64,000 nucleotides of DNA from positions 2,676,008 to 2,740,007 of the forward strand of contig NW_024735554.1 in NCBI RefSeq assembly GCF_018991925.1. The letters run 5' to 3'. Every line of letters starts with the position of its first letter. Positions within the stretch are counted from its first letter, which is position 1. This DNA is from Homarus americanus. Its lineage: Eukaryota > Arthropoda > Malacostraca > Decapoda > Nephropidae. Positions 31,480 to 42,289 of this stretch are shown here, one piece after another. A program made the position numbers and the translations under genes. The notes beneath the pieces were generated by a model. The model had not been told where the DNA came from. It was given only the letters and a program-made list of their open reading frames with translations, and searched no databases.

Positions 31480-31785
31480 GTTAGGTCAGTGCTTTTTCTG
31501 TTTTTACTAAGTTCTTGTCATGAACAACCTGTGCCACTTTAGCACTTGTTGGAGCTCTCACTTGAACAGAATCATGAATTGCTTGTTCATTCTTCCTTAT
31601 GTACCGCACTGTAGATTCGTTCATACCAAATAACCGACCAACCGTGGCAGCACTCAACCCCTCTTAACTTGTCTCATAATTCAACTTTCTTTATCAGGGT
31701 CATCACTGACTTCTGCCTTTTACCTTTTACATTTCACTCCACGAGCAACACTAGCACTGACACTAGGCAGTCTTTTAGAGACCAT
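31480..31785 (-). pseudogene. Tigger-type transposase N-terminus, frameshifted
   Basis: Begins MVSKRLPSVSASVARGVKCK at 31785 and runs into stops. Another frame then gives GLSAATVGRLFGMNESTVRY IRKNEQAIHDSV followed by VRAPTSAKVAQVVHDKNLVK. This is the psq recognition region and the linker toward the second helix-turn-helix. At least two frameshifts and one stop are present, and no catalytic domain. Confidence 0.7.
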
Positions 31786-31990
31786 TTTCACACAGAAACA
31801 CTAAAGTTTTGAGAGGATAACACGAAATGATGCATCACAGGCAATGGTTGAGCGCAAACAGAAGAAGAAGAGATGCTGCGAGCATGTGGGGTGACTTGTT
31901 GCACTGTGGTAAAAGGCTCACAAACTAGCCAGCATAGCTACCATCTGCTTCCCGCGAATCGTCGAAATCGCGAATGGCAAGGGTCTACTG

Positions 31991-32635
31991 CAGTGGTTCT
32001 TAACCTTTTTAGGGTCGTGCCCCCTATAGCAGTTGGTCCTCATCTCCACGACCACTCTCCCCCCACTTCCTTCATATAAAATTCTAAAACAATTTCCTCT
32101 TGAATTAAATAGGAAAGTTGAGAAACTAGTTTTTCATTCATTACTTTAATAACTTTAATTATTCAAGAGTCTGTATAAGCAACTCGCAAATACACAACAT
32201 ATTTAGTGAGAACACATTTAGGGAGATTTTTGACACTGCTTCCGAGCTACCAGATCCCGAATACATGAACGCGTGCCAGAGAGAACACAGCGCAAGTGCC
32301 CTTCAACGTTCAGCTTGCTTCTGTATTTGGTCTTGACAGCAACCAGCGCAGAAAATGCAGCCTTACAAAGATACGTGGATCCAAACATCGTCAGAATCTG
32401 AACAGCTTGACGTGAGACCAGGGGGATACACAGGAAGGTATTTGACCCAGAACACCTCCAGGTCCAGAGTTTCAAAGTCATCCTCAGCTGAGGAGTTGAA
32501 CTTCAGCTCAAGGAACTCTGCCTGGACTTCATCCGAAACATCAGCTACCTCACATTTGAATGGGTTCCTGATGAATTTCACGACCCCCTCTGGAAATTAC
32601 TCAGGGGGACGAGCCCCCCTGGTTAAGAACCGCTG
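31991..32635 (-). mobile_element. hAT element remnant with perfect 8-bp target duplication
   Basis: Ends CAGTGGTTCTTAACC and GGTTAAGAACCGCTG, typical hAT (Charlie-like) termini, flanked by GTCTACTG at 31983-31990 and 32636-32643. It is 645 bp and keeps the 3' part of a transposase on the minus strand. The target is the last 8 bases of the Tigger-like element around it. Confidence 0.92.
32218..32581 (-). pseudogene. hAT transposase C-terminal dimerisation region
   Basis: From 32581 leftward: RNPFKCEVADVSDEVQAEFL ELKFNSSAEDDF, then VFWVKYLPVYPPG. A change of frame near 32390-32420 leads into VQILTMFGSTYLCKAAFSAL VAVKTKYRSKLNVEGHLRCV LSGTRSCIRDLVARKQCQ. The order W-x-x-N-P-F, then F-x-S-T-Y-L-C-E-x-x-F-S-A-L, then K-T-K-x-R-S-x-L matches the hAT C-terminal dimerisation domain of the ZBED5/FAM200-like group. 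The upstream part, including the catalytic RNase H fold, is deleted. Confidence 0.8.
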
Positions 32636-32645
32636 GTCTACTGTA

Positions 32646-32953
32646 TTGCATCATCCACTACCAACCTGTTACATCATGCTAAGACCTGTGCCAGTGTGCA
32701 GTAGCCCTTAGGCACAGGCTCACAGCTAAGCAGTCACACAGGAAAGATGTCGTTGAGTACAAGACTGAGCCCTTCTTGTTGAAAAAGTGACCCAGTGTGG
32801 CAATATTTTGATAAAATACCTTCAAAATATGGCAAAGGAAGTAGAGTTTTGATTAATTTTCTATGTGGAAATTACAAGAAAACCTGAAACAATTGATCAA
32901 TGTCTTTAATATTTACCTACAACTCCTACTTGTTTGAAGCATAAGTATAATAT
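32646..32953. other. Unassigned sequence
   Basis: No TIR or family match. It could belong to the 3' side of the unit coding the 574-aa transposase, but no exon can be supported. Confidence 0.4.
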
Positions 32954-32971
32954 CTGTGGTCCCTCCATTAA

Positions 32972-33134
32972 CCCTTAAGTCCCGGGTTAGGGTGCTGCTG
33001 GCAGTTCCCCCCGCCCCTTTCTCCGAGGGGTTAAATCATGAAAAAAATGAACTTTTCAAAAAAATTAAAGATGAAAAAAAAAAAATGGCGGGAAAATAGG
33101 CGGACTTTCGGGTACGTCACCCGGGGCCTAAGGG
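32972..33134. mobile_element. piggyBac-type MITE (TTAA target), 163 bp
   Basis: TTAA at 32968-32971 and 33135-33138. Ends CCCTTAAGTCCCGGGT and ACCCGGGGCCTAAGGG, 14 of 16 matching as inverted repeats. CCC ends with a TTAA duplication are the piggyBac signature. It uses the TTAA that is part of the Tigger TIR. Confidence 0.88.
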
Positions 33135-33289
33135 TTAATGAGCGGTTCAATTTACGAGATTTCGGTAACGAATTAGCTCCCATAAGGATTTTCAGTTCTA
33201 TTAACGAGTACAACTTCTATTAACGACAGCCTTATGAGAAACACGCTTTGGTGCACGCATCAGCTGATCGGCTAGTCCGCCAATACAGT

Positions 33290-33605
33290 AATTGGTTCTA
33301 TGTTTGCATTTGCTTCCAGTGGAGTAAATATCAAGAAAGTTGTGCTCTTTAATATTTTTGCATTTTTTATATTAAAATTATTAGTCATTCTGAAATTTAG
33401 TTAACATATTAATAATATAACAGTACAGGGAACAGTTTTTGTGTGCCCATCAGCTGATCGAATTGCCCACCAACTCTTCTCAGTTTAACTTTGTTTACAG
33501 TGGAGTAAACATCGAAAAAGTTGTGCTCTTAAATATTTTTGCATTTTTACATTAAAATTATTGGTCATTCTGAAATTTAGTTAACATATTGATAATATAC
33601 AGTGC
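33290..33605. repeat. Two tandem copies of about 165 bp inside MITE copy 3
   Basis: CCAGTGGAGTAAATATCAAG, then TTGTGCTCTTTAATATTTTT and TTCTGAAATTTAGTTAACAT, recurs as ACAGTGGAGTAAACATCGAA and so on. The reverse complement of the same pair forms the last 330 bases of the window, so the duplication is a property of the family. Confidence 0.8.
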
Positions 33606-33609
33606 AGAA

Positions 33610-33711
33610 ATTATTATGAAACATGAAGAAGGCATTAGAACCAATGCACTCTGTAAAGAATATGGCATGTCATCATCGAGCGCCTCTACAATCAGCTGTT
33701 TGCTATGTAAA
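33610..33711 (+). pseudogene. Tigger psq-domain remnant
   Basis: The translation IIMKHEEGIRTNALCKEYGM SSSSASTIS matches the recognition helix region of Tigger transposases (K-x-E-x-G-x-x-x-x-x-L-x-x-x-y-G-x-S-x-S-T-I-S). Only about 30 residues remain, directly left of the next TIR element. Confidence 0.6.
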
Positions 33712-33823
33712 CAAAGCTGCCGGGAATACGACATACACACCTCAAAGTAGGGGAAAATACAGTATTCTATTGTTTTTTATTTATTATTGTACAGTATACT
33801 ATACAGTACAATACTGGATTATG

Positions 33824-34821
33824 CAGTAAAACGTCGATATAACACGAGATAGGTTCCAAGAGAGGTCGCTTTAAACCTAATTCGCACTAAATTGAAGTGT
33901 TGTTTCAATGGAATAATTTAGTTTGGTACTTGAGAGAAACACAGAATACTAAAGAGACTGAGAGTCTACCCAGATGCACTTCAGCCCATCTCCTAGAATA
34001 AACAAAACATTGTTTTTTGTAGTATTATATTAAAACAAACACTCATAAATCAACACAGCTAAAATTAAGGGATGTGAAATGGTCTGTTTACTGGCTGGGA
34101 TGATGGGGGGAAGGGAGGTGAGGTAATATGTTTGACAGTTGATGCTTATTTATTTATCTGTCCTTAGAGTGACTTTAAGTTTTTCTCTTATAAAATGTCA
34201 CTGAACTAACATGGGAGAATATAATTAACATTGATGGAATTCTTATAATATAGTGATTAATTTGAATATAAACATGCTATAGCTCGCATTAGACATACAA
34301 ATTTTAGTTCTAATTTAAGAATTTTATAACATCGAGCAAAAATTTTTCTCTTGTGCAAAATATATGACGTTCACATTCAAATTATTCGCTATCTTGACTT
34401 ATTCCGGCAATACAAATTATATTCTCCTAACTTTAGTCTGTGACATTATATAATATAAAAACTTTAAGCCTAAAACACCAAATCCTGGAGGGGGGGGGCT
34501 GGTGACAGTGACATGTTTGACAGTTGGCACCAAAGGTCTAGTGAAGTATTTATTTGTTTATTTATGTCCTTTAGCTTGAGTTTATGTTTTTTGCTTATAA
34601 ATTGTCACATTATTTTGAGTACATGCACAGTACAGCTTTACCTATAGGACAGTGTAGCGTGCCCAGAGAAACATTAGGAGCAAAATTGTAAATATGGTGC
34701 GCCAGATTGACTCGCACAAAGTAGGAAAGATTCGGTTTAAATTAAAATATTGTCCTTAATTGTGGGTGTCGCTTTAAATCAATAATCTTAAATTTAATTG
34801 CTTTAAATCGACGTTCTACTG
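33824..34821 (+). mobile_element. TA-target MITE with CAGTAAAACGTCGATATAAC ends
   Basis: Left end CAGTAAAACGTCGATATAAC; right end TTTAAATCGACGTTCTACTG followed by TA. GCTTTAAA motifs inside both ends also mirror each other. It is 998 bp. A foldback pair lies within it (34206-34440: GAATATAATTAACATTGATG facing CAATACAAATTATATTCTCC), shared with elements at 41.5 kb and 61.6-63.7 kb. It carries no coding sequence. Confidence 0.85.
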
Positions 34822-34992
34822 TATTTAGTTTATATTTAATGTTTTGTTAATTCTATTACTGGTATACAATACTTTTTATGTACTTTTTTTTTGAGTAGAA
34901 ACAAATTACCCAATATCCTATTGAAATAATAGATTCAGTTAACAACTGACTCTGTGGAACCAATTGTGCTCGTTAATCGAGGGACCACTGTA

Positions 34993-36506
34993 CAAGAGAA
35001 CATGTAGGCTAAGATAAGAAATGGGGTGATACTTATCTGAAATTTGTGTTTGTTGTTTCAGTTACAAAGAAAATATTATAATTTTTTGTTGTGAGAACAC
35101 TGAGGAGTGAATTTTACAAAAGTGGAAGTCCCTTGTGTTTACTTACATATATAGGCTTATGTAATAAGAGCATATTTAGTTTCTGTGTCTGATTAACAAT
35201 ACAATTGGCTATGTAAGCAGTTTTGTTTAGTTTTTTCTTCTTTCCCTTTACATTTACATGTAAAAATCAAATTGTGATTTAAATCACTGTATGCGACATA
35301 TGAGGCGCTCAGCATTAGAAAGGGGTGAAGCGTCACCCTGGACAAAATGCGGTTTTTTTTTTATGGATATCACTATTTTTACCCTTCCTCTGCATGTTGG
35401 AGTTGGGTGTAACCCTCTAGCTAGAATAGAAATATGGTTGAAAGTCCTTAAAAAATAGGGTGTCATTTTGTCTCAGGCCGGGAGCTACGTATCTGGCTGT
35501 GCGCTTAGTAAATGTAGGTGGCTACATCCCGGTCATGGTTGAGAGGAGCGCGAGCCAATGACAGTGTGCCTCCTGCGGACCATACCCCCTGAGTCAGCCA
35601 ATCACAATGGATTTTCTTTGCTACGTCACAGCTCCTCAGCCAATCTGCGCTCCCAGATGCTGCCTCCTTGTTAGTTTTGGCGCGTTGTATAGCATAAGGT
35701 GGTTCAGTGTACTTCCTACTGCTCTTTTTTTATGACTTTTTGGCGTAACATTGACGTTATTCGTGTTCCATGGGTGTGAGAAGTGCTGTGCAATATGTGC
35801 CCAATTTTAGAGCAAGATTTTAGAGCCTTCTGGTGTGGGTTCATGAGCCCTAAATCCTGAGTATGTGTTTAGTGACGACAGTGCTCAGGTGGACACCCAG
35901 CCATGCTTGGTGATAGTGATTTTGGTGGTGAATTTAGTGGTGATTATGGTGATGCAAGTGCTATTGGCAATGGTGCAGGTGATATGCGTGAGAATGTTGG
36001 TGATGAGCTACTTGGTGATGTTGGGATGCCTAGTGGTGATGGTGGAGCACCACGTGATGCAGATTGCAGTGGTCAAGAGCGTACCCCCCAAGGTCCTATA
36101 GAAAAAAAGTCAGGATGAGATAGCATAGGGTTGACGGGTGGGCACAGGAGGTTGCCAAGCGTAAACGTAATTTGATTATGACGAGGCCATTAAAGTTATA
36201 CGCACTCCTCAGGATTTACGTAACTTCAACTTACCACGATCGTTCAGGGATAATAAAACGAAGGAACTAAACAAAGTAAGATTGTAGTAGTATTATCATA
36301 ATACTGTTTTGACCAAAGATCATGCAAACTTTCTCCGCCTTTGTATTCGTATGTTAATTATGTTAGGGGAATGGTGGGGATGAGTGTAGTGGTGTTTCCT
36401 TATTATTACACACTATTATACTTAACAATATTATAAATCTTTGGCTAATAATAGGGACGGAAAGATAAATACTTGTAGGCAAATGAGTTTTTATTATTAC
36501 AGGTAC

Positions 36507-36512
<6 letters not shown>
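34993..36512. other. Unassigned region with an Asp/Gly-rich frame
   Basis: Three CCAAT motifs at 35554-35642 precede a 71-codon frame (35903-36118) with repetitive Gly-Asp composition (LGDSDFGGEFSGDYGDASAI). This might be the acidic start of an unknown transposase, but no following domain can be read. AATAAAACGAAGG occurs at 36252. No TIR pair was found. Confidence 0.4.

Positions 36513-36567
<55 letters not shown>
36513..36567. repeat. (TA)n microsatellite
   Basis: About 27 TA units following a short TG run. Confidence 0.97.
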
Positions 36568-36570
<3 letters not shown>

Positions 36571-37624
36571 ATAAAATTTTCTTTGTCCCAATTATACACG
36601 TGCTAGTATGAATACCATGATATATGTGGCCATCTCTCTCCCTCTTCTCATGTTCGTTCACAAAGCCTTTCGGGCTTCCACCCTGGGTTTTCTAATTACT
36701 CTCAGCATGAAGGCCAGAGTTAAGAATTTCTCTTCATAGCTCTATTTTATTGATGTCCTCAGTAGCGAGCTCAGCCTTTCCAGGCGAACTTTAGCGAGGC
36801 TGCTAGCCTTAGTGATCCTTCCAGACGCTGACCTTCCGGTCTTACTAGCAATCTAGAATTATGTTGGGACGGACCTTGTATCCTCAATATGGGTTATATG
36901 AGAACCATTCAGGGTGAAATTCTCAACCCAATACATCTTGCTAGAGTAATGGTGAATGATGTTAGCCAATGGAGCGCTATGGTAGCAGCTCAGTATTTTC
37001 AACAAAGCCAAATGAAAGTTTAACACAGTCACCATATGCATATACTCCCTGCTTCACCATCACAACGGAGACCAGCAAGGACGCTACCTCCTCTTATTCC
37101 CTAGCTACGCTCCCCCACATGCCGCGTCCTCCTCCCACTCCCCCACTGAGCCAGCTAACTCGTGTGCAAAGAAATGTATATTCCCTTTATGTGTTTCCCC
37201 TTAGGACAATGTTTTCTTTTACTTTTTTCCATAATATGTATGTAGGATGGTGTGTGCTTGTAACTGAGTAAAAATAAATTAAGAAACTTTCTTATATCTA
37301 CCCAAAAATACAAGATGAAAAACACCATAACACCTCACAGCTTGTCCCAGTAGCCTGGTGGTTATAGTGATGGGTCTAACCTGGATACAATACCACCAGT
37401 GATGTTTACAGATGCAAATATGAAGATAAAGTTATCTGTAAATCTTCATTATTTAGTATTAAGTACAGTATACAGGGTATGTAGATTTAAAAATAAATGT
37501 TACAGGTATGGCATTAATAGATTATAATGCTTGTAAGAGTTCAGAAATGGTCACTGCTTAGCAACCTCTGAAGAGTTGGGTGTCTGCTGTATGGACGTTA
37601 ATTGTGGCAGGTTACCATCATCAG
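36568..37624. other. Unassigned region; one arm of a distant inverted repeat
   Basis: 37175-37395 (GGATGGTGTGTGCTTGTAAC; TACCCAAAAATACAAGATGA; AGCCTGGTGGTTATAGTGAT) matches 41220-41425 in inverted orientation. The GTAGCCTGGTGGTTATAGTG part resembles a tRNA-like A box, so a SINE origin is possible. No gene was recognised in 36568-37174. Confidence 0.5.
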
Positions 37625-37626
37625 TA

Positions 37627-37875
37627 CAGGTTACCAATCCCTTATCCGAAATCCTTGGGGCTAGGGGCATTTCGGTTTTCGGAATTTTTCGGATTTCAGA
37701 ATGGTTAGGGTTTTTTTTTTTTTTTAATGTGTATTAGCTCACCCGGGCATAGATCACTGACCCACATCAGGGCCTGGGGAGCGAAAATATAATAAAAATT
37801 ATAATAATAATAATAATTCATAGGACCAGGTCGTGTTTCTCACTTTTGTTTTTTTCATTCTTGTACCTGTATTTC

Positions 37876-37923
<48 letters not shown>

Positions 37924-37978
37924 TTATTATTACAGTATTATTGTTATTATTAATTTTATTATATTTTATTATTATTGA

Positions 37979-38029
<51 letters not shown>

Positions 38030-38273
38030 TGTATTGCTATCATTATTATTTTATTTTCGTGTATTTTTATTAAAATTTTTATTTACAATGAATAATTATT
38101 ATTATTATATTGCTATTACATTTTCTCCCCCCCAGGCCCTGATGTGGGTCAGTGATCTATGCCGGGTGGGCTAATCCCTGTTTAAAAAAAAAAGACCCCT
38201 TCCAAAAAATACAAACTTTCGGTTTTCAGAGCTTTTCGGTTTTCGGAATTTCGGATAAAGGGTTGTCAACCTG
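37627..38273. mobile_element. Tigger/MER2-like MITE containing a second inverted-repeat element
   Basis: Outer ends CAGGTTACCAATCCCTTATC and GGATAAAGGGTTGTCAACCTG, flanked by TA (37625-37626, 38274-38275). An inner inverted pair GCTCACCCGGGCATAGATCA / TGATCTATGCCGGGTGGGCT (37733-38175) encloses long ATT/TTA runs (about 37877-38035). The inner sequence recurs as one end at 50640-50712. Confidence 0.85.
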
Positions 38274-38275
38274 TA

Positions 38276-39282
38276 CAGTGGTTATAAATGAAGCTTTTAT
38301 ATTTACAGTACAATAATAATTTTTTTAATTCACTAAAAAAATTAATAATAATGTGTTTAACAAAGCAATAACATATTTTTATTTCTGGAGTTGGGTTAGG
38401 TAGAATTTAGCCTACTGGAGACAGCAACTGGGGGATTCATTAGCTTGAGGGAAACTGCAACTTCACATATAGGACGCAGGCTGATTTTTTAGCCATTTTT
38501 CAGACAAAAAAGTGGGTCTTATATGCCGTAAAATATGGCACTTACCCTTATTGATTTACCCTGTACTGTATAAGGATTTGAAGAGTGCCATTTATGAAAA
38601 TCTTGCTATGCCTGAAATGGAAGCACAGAGCCCATAGTGGGTAGCCATTAGGTAAATAAGATACTAACTGTATATTGTATATGTTTATGAAACACGATTT
38701 TTTCTCGGCACACATAAACAAGTAATGGTGACTTCATGAAGAGTACAGAAAGTGGACGAGAAATGTGTTTTACACACATTACTGTATTATAATTTTTATG
38801 ATTTTTCCATCTTGAATCTATGGACGTATCGCTGAGGTCCATCTGCCGTGTTCTTTAGATCCACAGGGAAATTTCTATGATGGTTCCTTTCATAGAAAAT
38901 TTTCAAAAGATTAAAATAAAAGGTAACTGTAGTATGGTACCAGTAATGTTAGGTAACTGGTACTTTGGTTCATTTTGTGAATGATACTTCCAGAATGTTT
39001 TGCAGTTGCCAGAAGTTTCTATTATTATAAAGGTAATTACAATACAGTGCTGTATTTATTAATCAGTACTTGTGATTCTGCTTATGATTAACTTTTTTTT
39101 TCTTTAGCATTTCATTATTAATCATTCAGTTGTTGTTTTCAGTCAATATGTGGTCAAATAGCTGGAATGTGAATTGTGGTTTAGGGAATATAAAACTACA
39201 AGAATAAGATAACAGAACTACGTATATGAAGTTGACTAGTGAATTCATATAAATGTATAAATATGACCATTTAATCAACATG
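38276..39282. other. Unassigned AT-rich sequence with one orphan TIR end
   Basis: GTGGGTCTTATATGCCGTAA at about 38513-38540 mirrors GCCGTCATATAAGACACACC at 45675-45700, so both are ends of one MITE family. Neither has a partner nearby. No gene. Confidence 0.5.
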
Positions 39283-39284
39283 TA

Positions 39285-39517
39285 CAGTTACCCACAGGTA
39301 CTGTATAGTGTTCCACCCTTCAGTGGCCTCTCTGAAACATGTGCCAACATTGAAATCACTTTCTGAGTGAAGTACTGTCACCAAAATAATATATTGTTGC
39401 ATCTGCTCCCTTTGCATTACTGATTCATTCATGAAGTGATTTCGACTTTGCCACATACAGTAGTACTGTATTTGGAAAGGCCACTGAAGGGTGGAACACT
39501 ATACCTGTGAGCAACTG
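39285..39517. mobile_element. MITE, 233 bp, TA target
   Basis: Left CAGTTACCCACAGGTA and TAGTGTTCCACCCTTCAGTG; right CACTGAAGGGTGGAACACTA and TACCTGTGAGCAACTG. TA flanks both ends (39283-39284 and 39518-39519). The left arm has five extra bases (CTGTA). The centre holds no coding sequence. Confidence 0.88.
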
Positions 39518-39611
39518 TACAGTCCACCATATTTTTCATCTGTTCTATCTCTGTAGTTCTCTTCTTTTTCACAATCATCTGCATGTGTTTTGTGAAAATT
39601 TTAGGTCCATC

Positions 39612-40103
39612 ATGTTTGGAAAATGGCCTACAAGTGAAAGTGTTGGTAAAGCAGTCCAGGTGACCAGAAAAGTCATTAGTATGGATGTCAAAATGGAAGT
39701 GATTAGGAGGGTTGAAGCAGGCGAGTGTCTGACAGACGTGGCTCGGTCGCTTGCCTTGGCTTCCTCTACCATTAAGACAATACTGAATAACAGGGAGAGG
39801 ATAATAAGAACCACCCAGGCCACCAAGGCTTTAGTTGCAACAAAGGTTTCCCACAAAAGGAGTAAGCTGTTAGAGACGATGGAAAGCCTACTGAGCATTT
39901 GGATGGAAGACCAAAACCAGCATCAAAGGCCCTTAAGCCAACTCATGATTATGGAGAAGGCAAGAAGCCTTTTTACCTTCCTACAGGAGCAAGAGGATGA
40001 GGGATCTTCGATGGACTCTTTCACAGCCAGTCAAGACTGGTTCGAGAAATTTCAATGTCGCAGCAACTTGCAAGCTGTGACCAAATTAACTGGTGAGTGT
40101 TGA
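39612..40103 (+). CDS. Tigger-like transposase, N-terminal exon
   Basis: ATG at 39612. MFGKWPTSESVGKAVQVTRK, then VISMDVKMEVIRRVEAGECL TDVARSLALASSTIKTILNN, is the psq helix-turn-helix. LLETMESLLSIWMEDQNQHQ, ARSLFTFLQEQE and FTASQDWFEKFQCRSNLQAV TKLTG form the CENPB-type second helix-turn-helix. After LTG the sequence reads GGTGAGTG, a strong splice donor at 40093, and the plain frame stops at 40103. The conserved continuation (EAASAD) and the catalytic domain are not found downstream. Either a second exon lies in sequence too decayed to see, or the element is deleted. No stop or frameshift occurs within the exon. Confidence 0.75.
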   Translation: MFGKWPTSESVGKAVQVTRKVISMDVKMEVIRRVEAGECLTDVARSLALASSTIKTILNNRERIIRTTQATKALVATKVSHKRSKLLETMESLLSIWMEDQNQHQRPLSQLMIMEKARSLFTFLQEQEDEGSSMDSFTASQDWFEKFQCRSNLQAVTKLTGEC

Positions 40104-41219
40104 TTAAATTTTGTTTCGTGTTATTTATTTTACCAACATGAGTAACATCTGCTGACTCGGTGCTGAGCCATTAATGCTACCCAGGGAAGCCATCCTGTAA
40201 CATTTGTAGTGGGTAAGACTTGACATTATATAGCAGGAGTGAATCTACAGTACTTGTATAGGCACCATGTTACAAGGATCTCTTAACAAATAAGTCACTT
40301 AATGGACACTCCTCAAGAATTTATTTTATCTATTATAATAGGTCTGATCAGTATTCCTAGCAACACTATTGAGTACATTATGCTCACCCATTCACTGTTT
40401 CAATGGTAGCTATAATTTTATTGAACATTTGTCTTTACATCTCGCTTAAGCTGGTTTCTGCACTGTTCACTACATACACTACATGAACTTGAGAATGTTG
40501 ACCCAAGTGATATAAAAAAAAAAAATGTAATAAACCATCATTATTAAATTATTTAATATAATACAATTTACATCAGTGAGATGAATACAAGTTGTTTGTT
40601 TGTTTCTTTTTACTTGAGTCTTCATTTCAATGTGGTATTTGTGCCAATAAAATAGCATAGGCGTCCCATGATGAAGGGCACCTGTATCTCCTATTATTTA
40701 CACGGAATTATGTACAGTACACCACACCTATTAATTATTTTTACAACAAGATCCAACATTAAAGGACACTATGAGGGGAATGAGTTTGGTCATTATTAAC
40801 TGAAAGACAATTTTAATGTAAGGAAACTTCTAGTGGGTTCCTTTAGTCATGGTACAATATCAAAACATATATTTCATATAAACGTACAGTACTGAGGTGC
40901 TGACTCAAGCACTTGGGATCATCTCGTGCTGAGCAAGGAGTCAAATTGTGAATGAAGCCTTGCGGCCGGAATTTTAATCAACATCTTCCGTTAACGGGGT
41001 CGTTATGTCGACAACCATAGTTTTAAACATGAAGGGCCCTGCACTGCTGTAAGAGGGCAAACTTTATATATTTGGAGTTGCCACTTTATTGGATTTCTAT
41101 AACCTTCTTGGTTGTAACTCTCTTATTTTCTGTAGTTTCTAATTCATTTTAGTTCCTTCAGTACTCTTACTTATTTGTGTATTTCCTCTTACTTAATTTT
41201 ATTCTCAGATTTATTTAGT
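40104..41219. other. Unassigned AT-rich sequence
   Basis: No transposase exon, TIR pair or microsatellite supported. Short A and T runs only. Confidence 0.45.
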
Positions 41220-42053
41220 TATATTCTGTTTTGTGGATTAACCTGGCAGTGTAACCACCAGGCTATGGGACCGACCAAGCTGTGAGGTGTTATGGTTTTC
41301 TCAACTAGTATTTTTGGGTAGATATGTGTAATTTTCTTCATTTATTTTTACTCATTTACATGCATACACCATCCTAAATACAAATTGTGAAAAAAGGAAA
41401 AGAAATAATTGTCCTAAGGGCAAACCTGTACTCAAATGTGCTAAGTTAATTACTAAAATTTTTATGTCTAGTGCAAACTATACGATATTTGTACGCAAAT
41501 TAATCATGATCTTACAAAAATTCCAGCAGTGTAAGTTATATTCTGCCAAGTCAATTCAGTGACATTTTTTAAGCAAAAAACTTAAACTTTTTCTATATGA
41601 TTGATAAATATGAACTTGACAACCTTCACCGCCCGGCTGTCAACACCTCACCTCCCTCTCCCCCATCCTTCCAGCCAGGGTGAAGGTGGTTTTAGGCTTA
41701 AAGGTTTTATCTTATAAAATGTTGCTAACTAGACTTAGCAGAATATAACTTGCATTGCTGGAATCCTTGTAAGATAGTGATTAATTTGAGTATAAACATC
41801 ACATAGTTTGCACAAGAGATAAAATATTTACCTTTAGTATAGTACATTTGAGTACAAAGTGTGGACAGTAATATGTTGCTCCAAATTATGGCTTTTTAAC
41901 AGGAAAAAGTCTGTAGCATAACTAACCCCAGTGGTCACTGTACTCGTATCATTGAACAATATCGCTCGCATAGCGAATATAAGGAGTAATTTCCTTAACC
42001 TCGTATCGAATTGTCATATAAAGATTCCTCATATAAAGAGATTCCCCTGTATA
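41220..42053. mobile_element. Remains of a TA-type MITE and inverted copy of the 37.2-kb repeat
   Basis: 41220-41425 is the inverted partner of 37175-37395. 41465-41830 holds the foldback module (CAGCAGTGTAAGTTATATTC facing GAATATAACTTGCATTGCTG) shared with the 33824 and 61606 elements. 42030-42053 (CATATAAAGAGATTCCCCTG then TA) looks like the right end. The left end is missing. Confidence 0.5.
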
Positions 42054-42135
42054 GTATTTTAGACCTTGTCACCATATACCACCAAAAATATTCTGAGGGT
42101 GCAACTGGGGAAAACTTTTATACCTTGTATATGTA

Positions 42136-42287
42136 CAGTAGCTAAAACAACTATCTGTGCATACTTTGTGGAAAATAATATGAGACCATGAACGATAAAT
42201 TTTGGTATATGCGGGCTGTCACTAGTCATACATAAAATTTTGGATCATATCGACCCCCACCTGCACAGATAGTTGTTTTAGCTACTG
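42136..42287. mobile_element. MITE, 152 bp, with 26-bp perfect TIRs
   Basis: Both ends read inward as CAGTAGCTAAAACAACTATC followed by TGTGCA without a mismatch. TA flanks at 42134-42135 and 42288-42289. No coding capacity. Confidence 0.92.
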
Positions 42288-42289
42288 TA

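Larger units (their letters stand above)
31267..32643 (-). mobile_element. Tigger-like derivative (CAGTARACCCTTG family) split by a hAT element
   Basis: Left end CAGTAAACCCTTGTTACTCG after TA (31265-31266). The right end is GCGAATGGCAAGGGTCTACTG, whose last 8 bases lie at 32636-32643 after the hAT insertion, followed by TA (32644-32645). Without the hAT it is about 0.72 kb. It carries a minus-strand psq fragment. Confidence 0.85.
32954..34990 (-). mobile_element. Tigger/pogo-type MITE (CAGTGGTCCC family), copy 3, with two insertions
   Basis: Left end CTGTGGTCCCTCCATTAA, interrupted and continuing AATGAGCGGTTCAATTTACG; right end CTCGTTAATCGAGGGACCACTG before TA (34991-34992). The interior has TTTAGTTAACATATTRATAA and CAGCTGATCGG motifs shared with the copy at 61232. 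Two foreign elements (32972-33134 and 33824-34821) lie inside. The left TA is not clean. Confidence 0.8.

Noticed and set aside
37833..38174. Tyr/Ile-rich frame of 113 codons
   Set aside because: Lies over ATT repeats inside a MITE.
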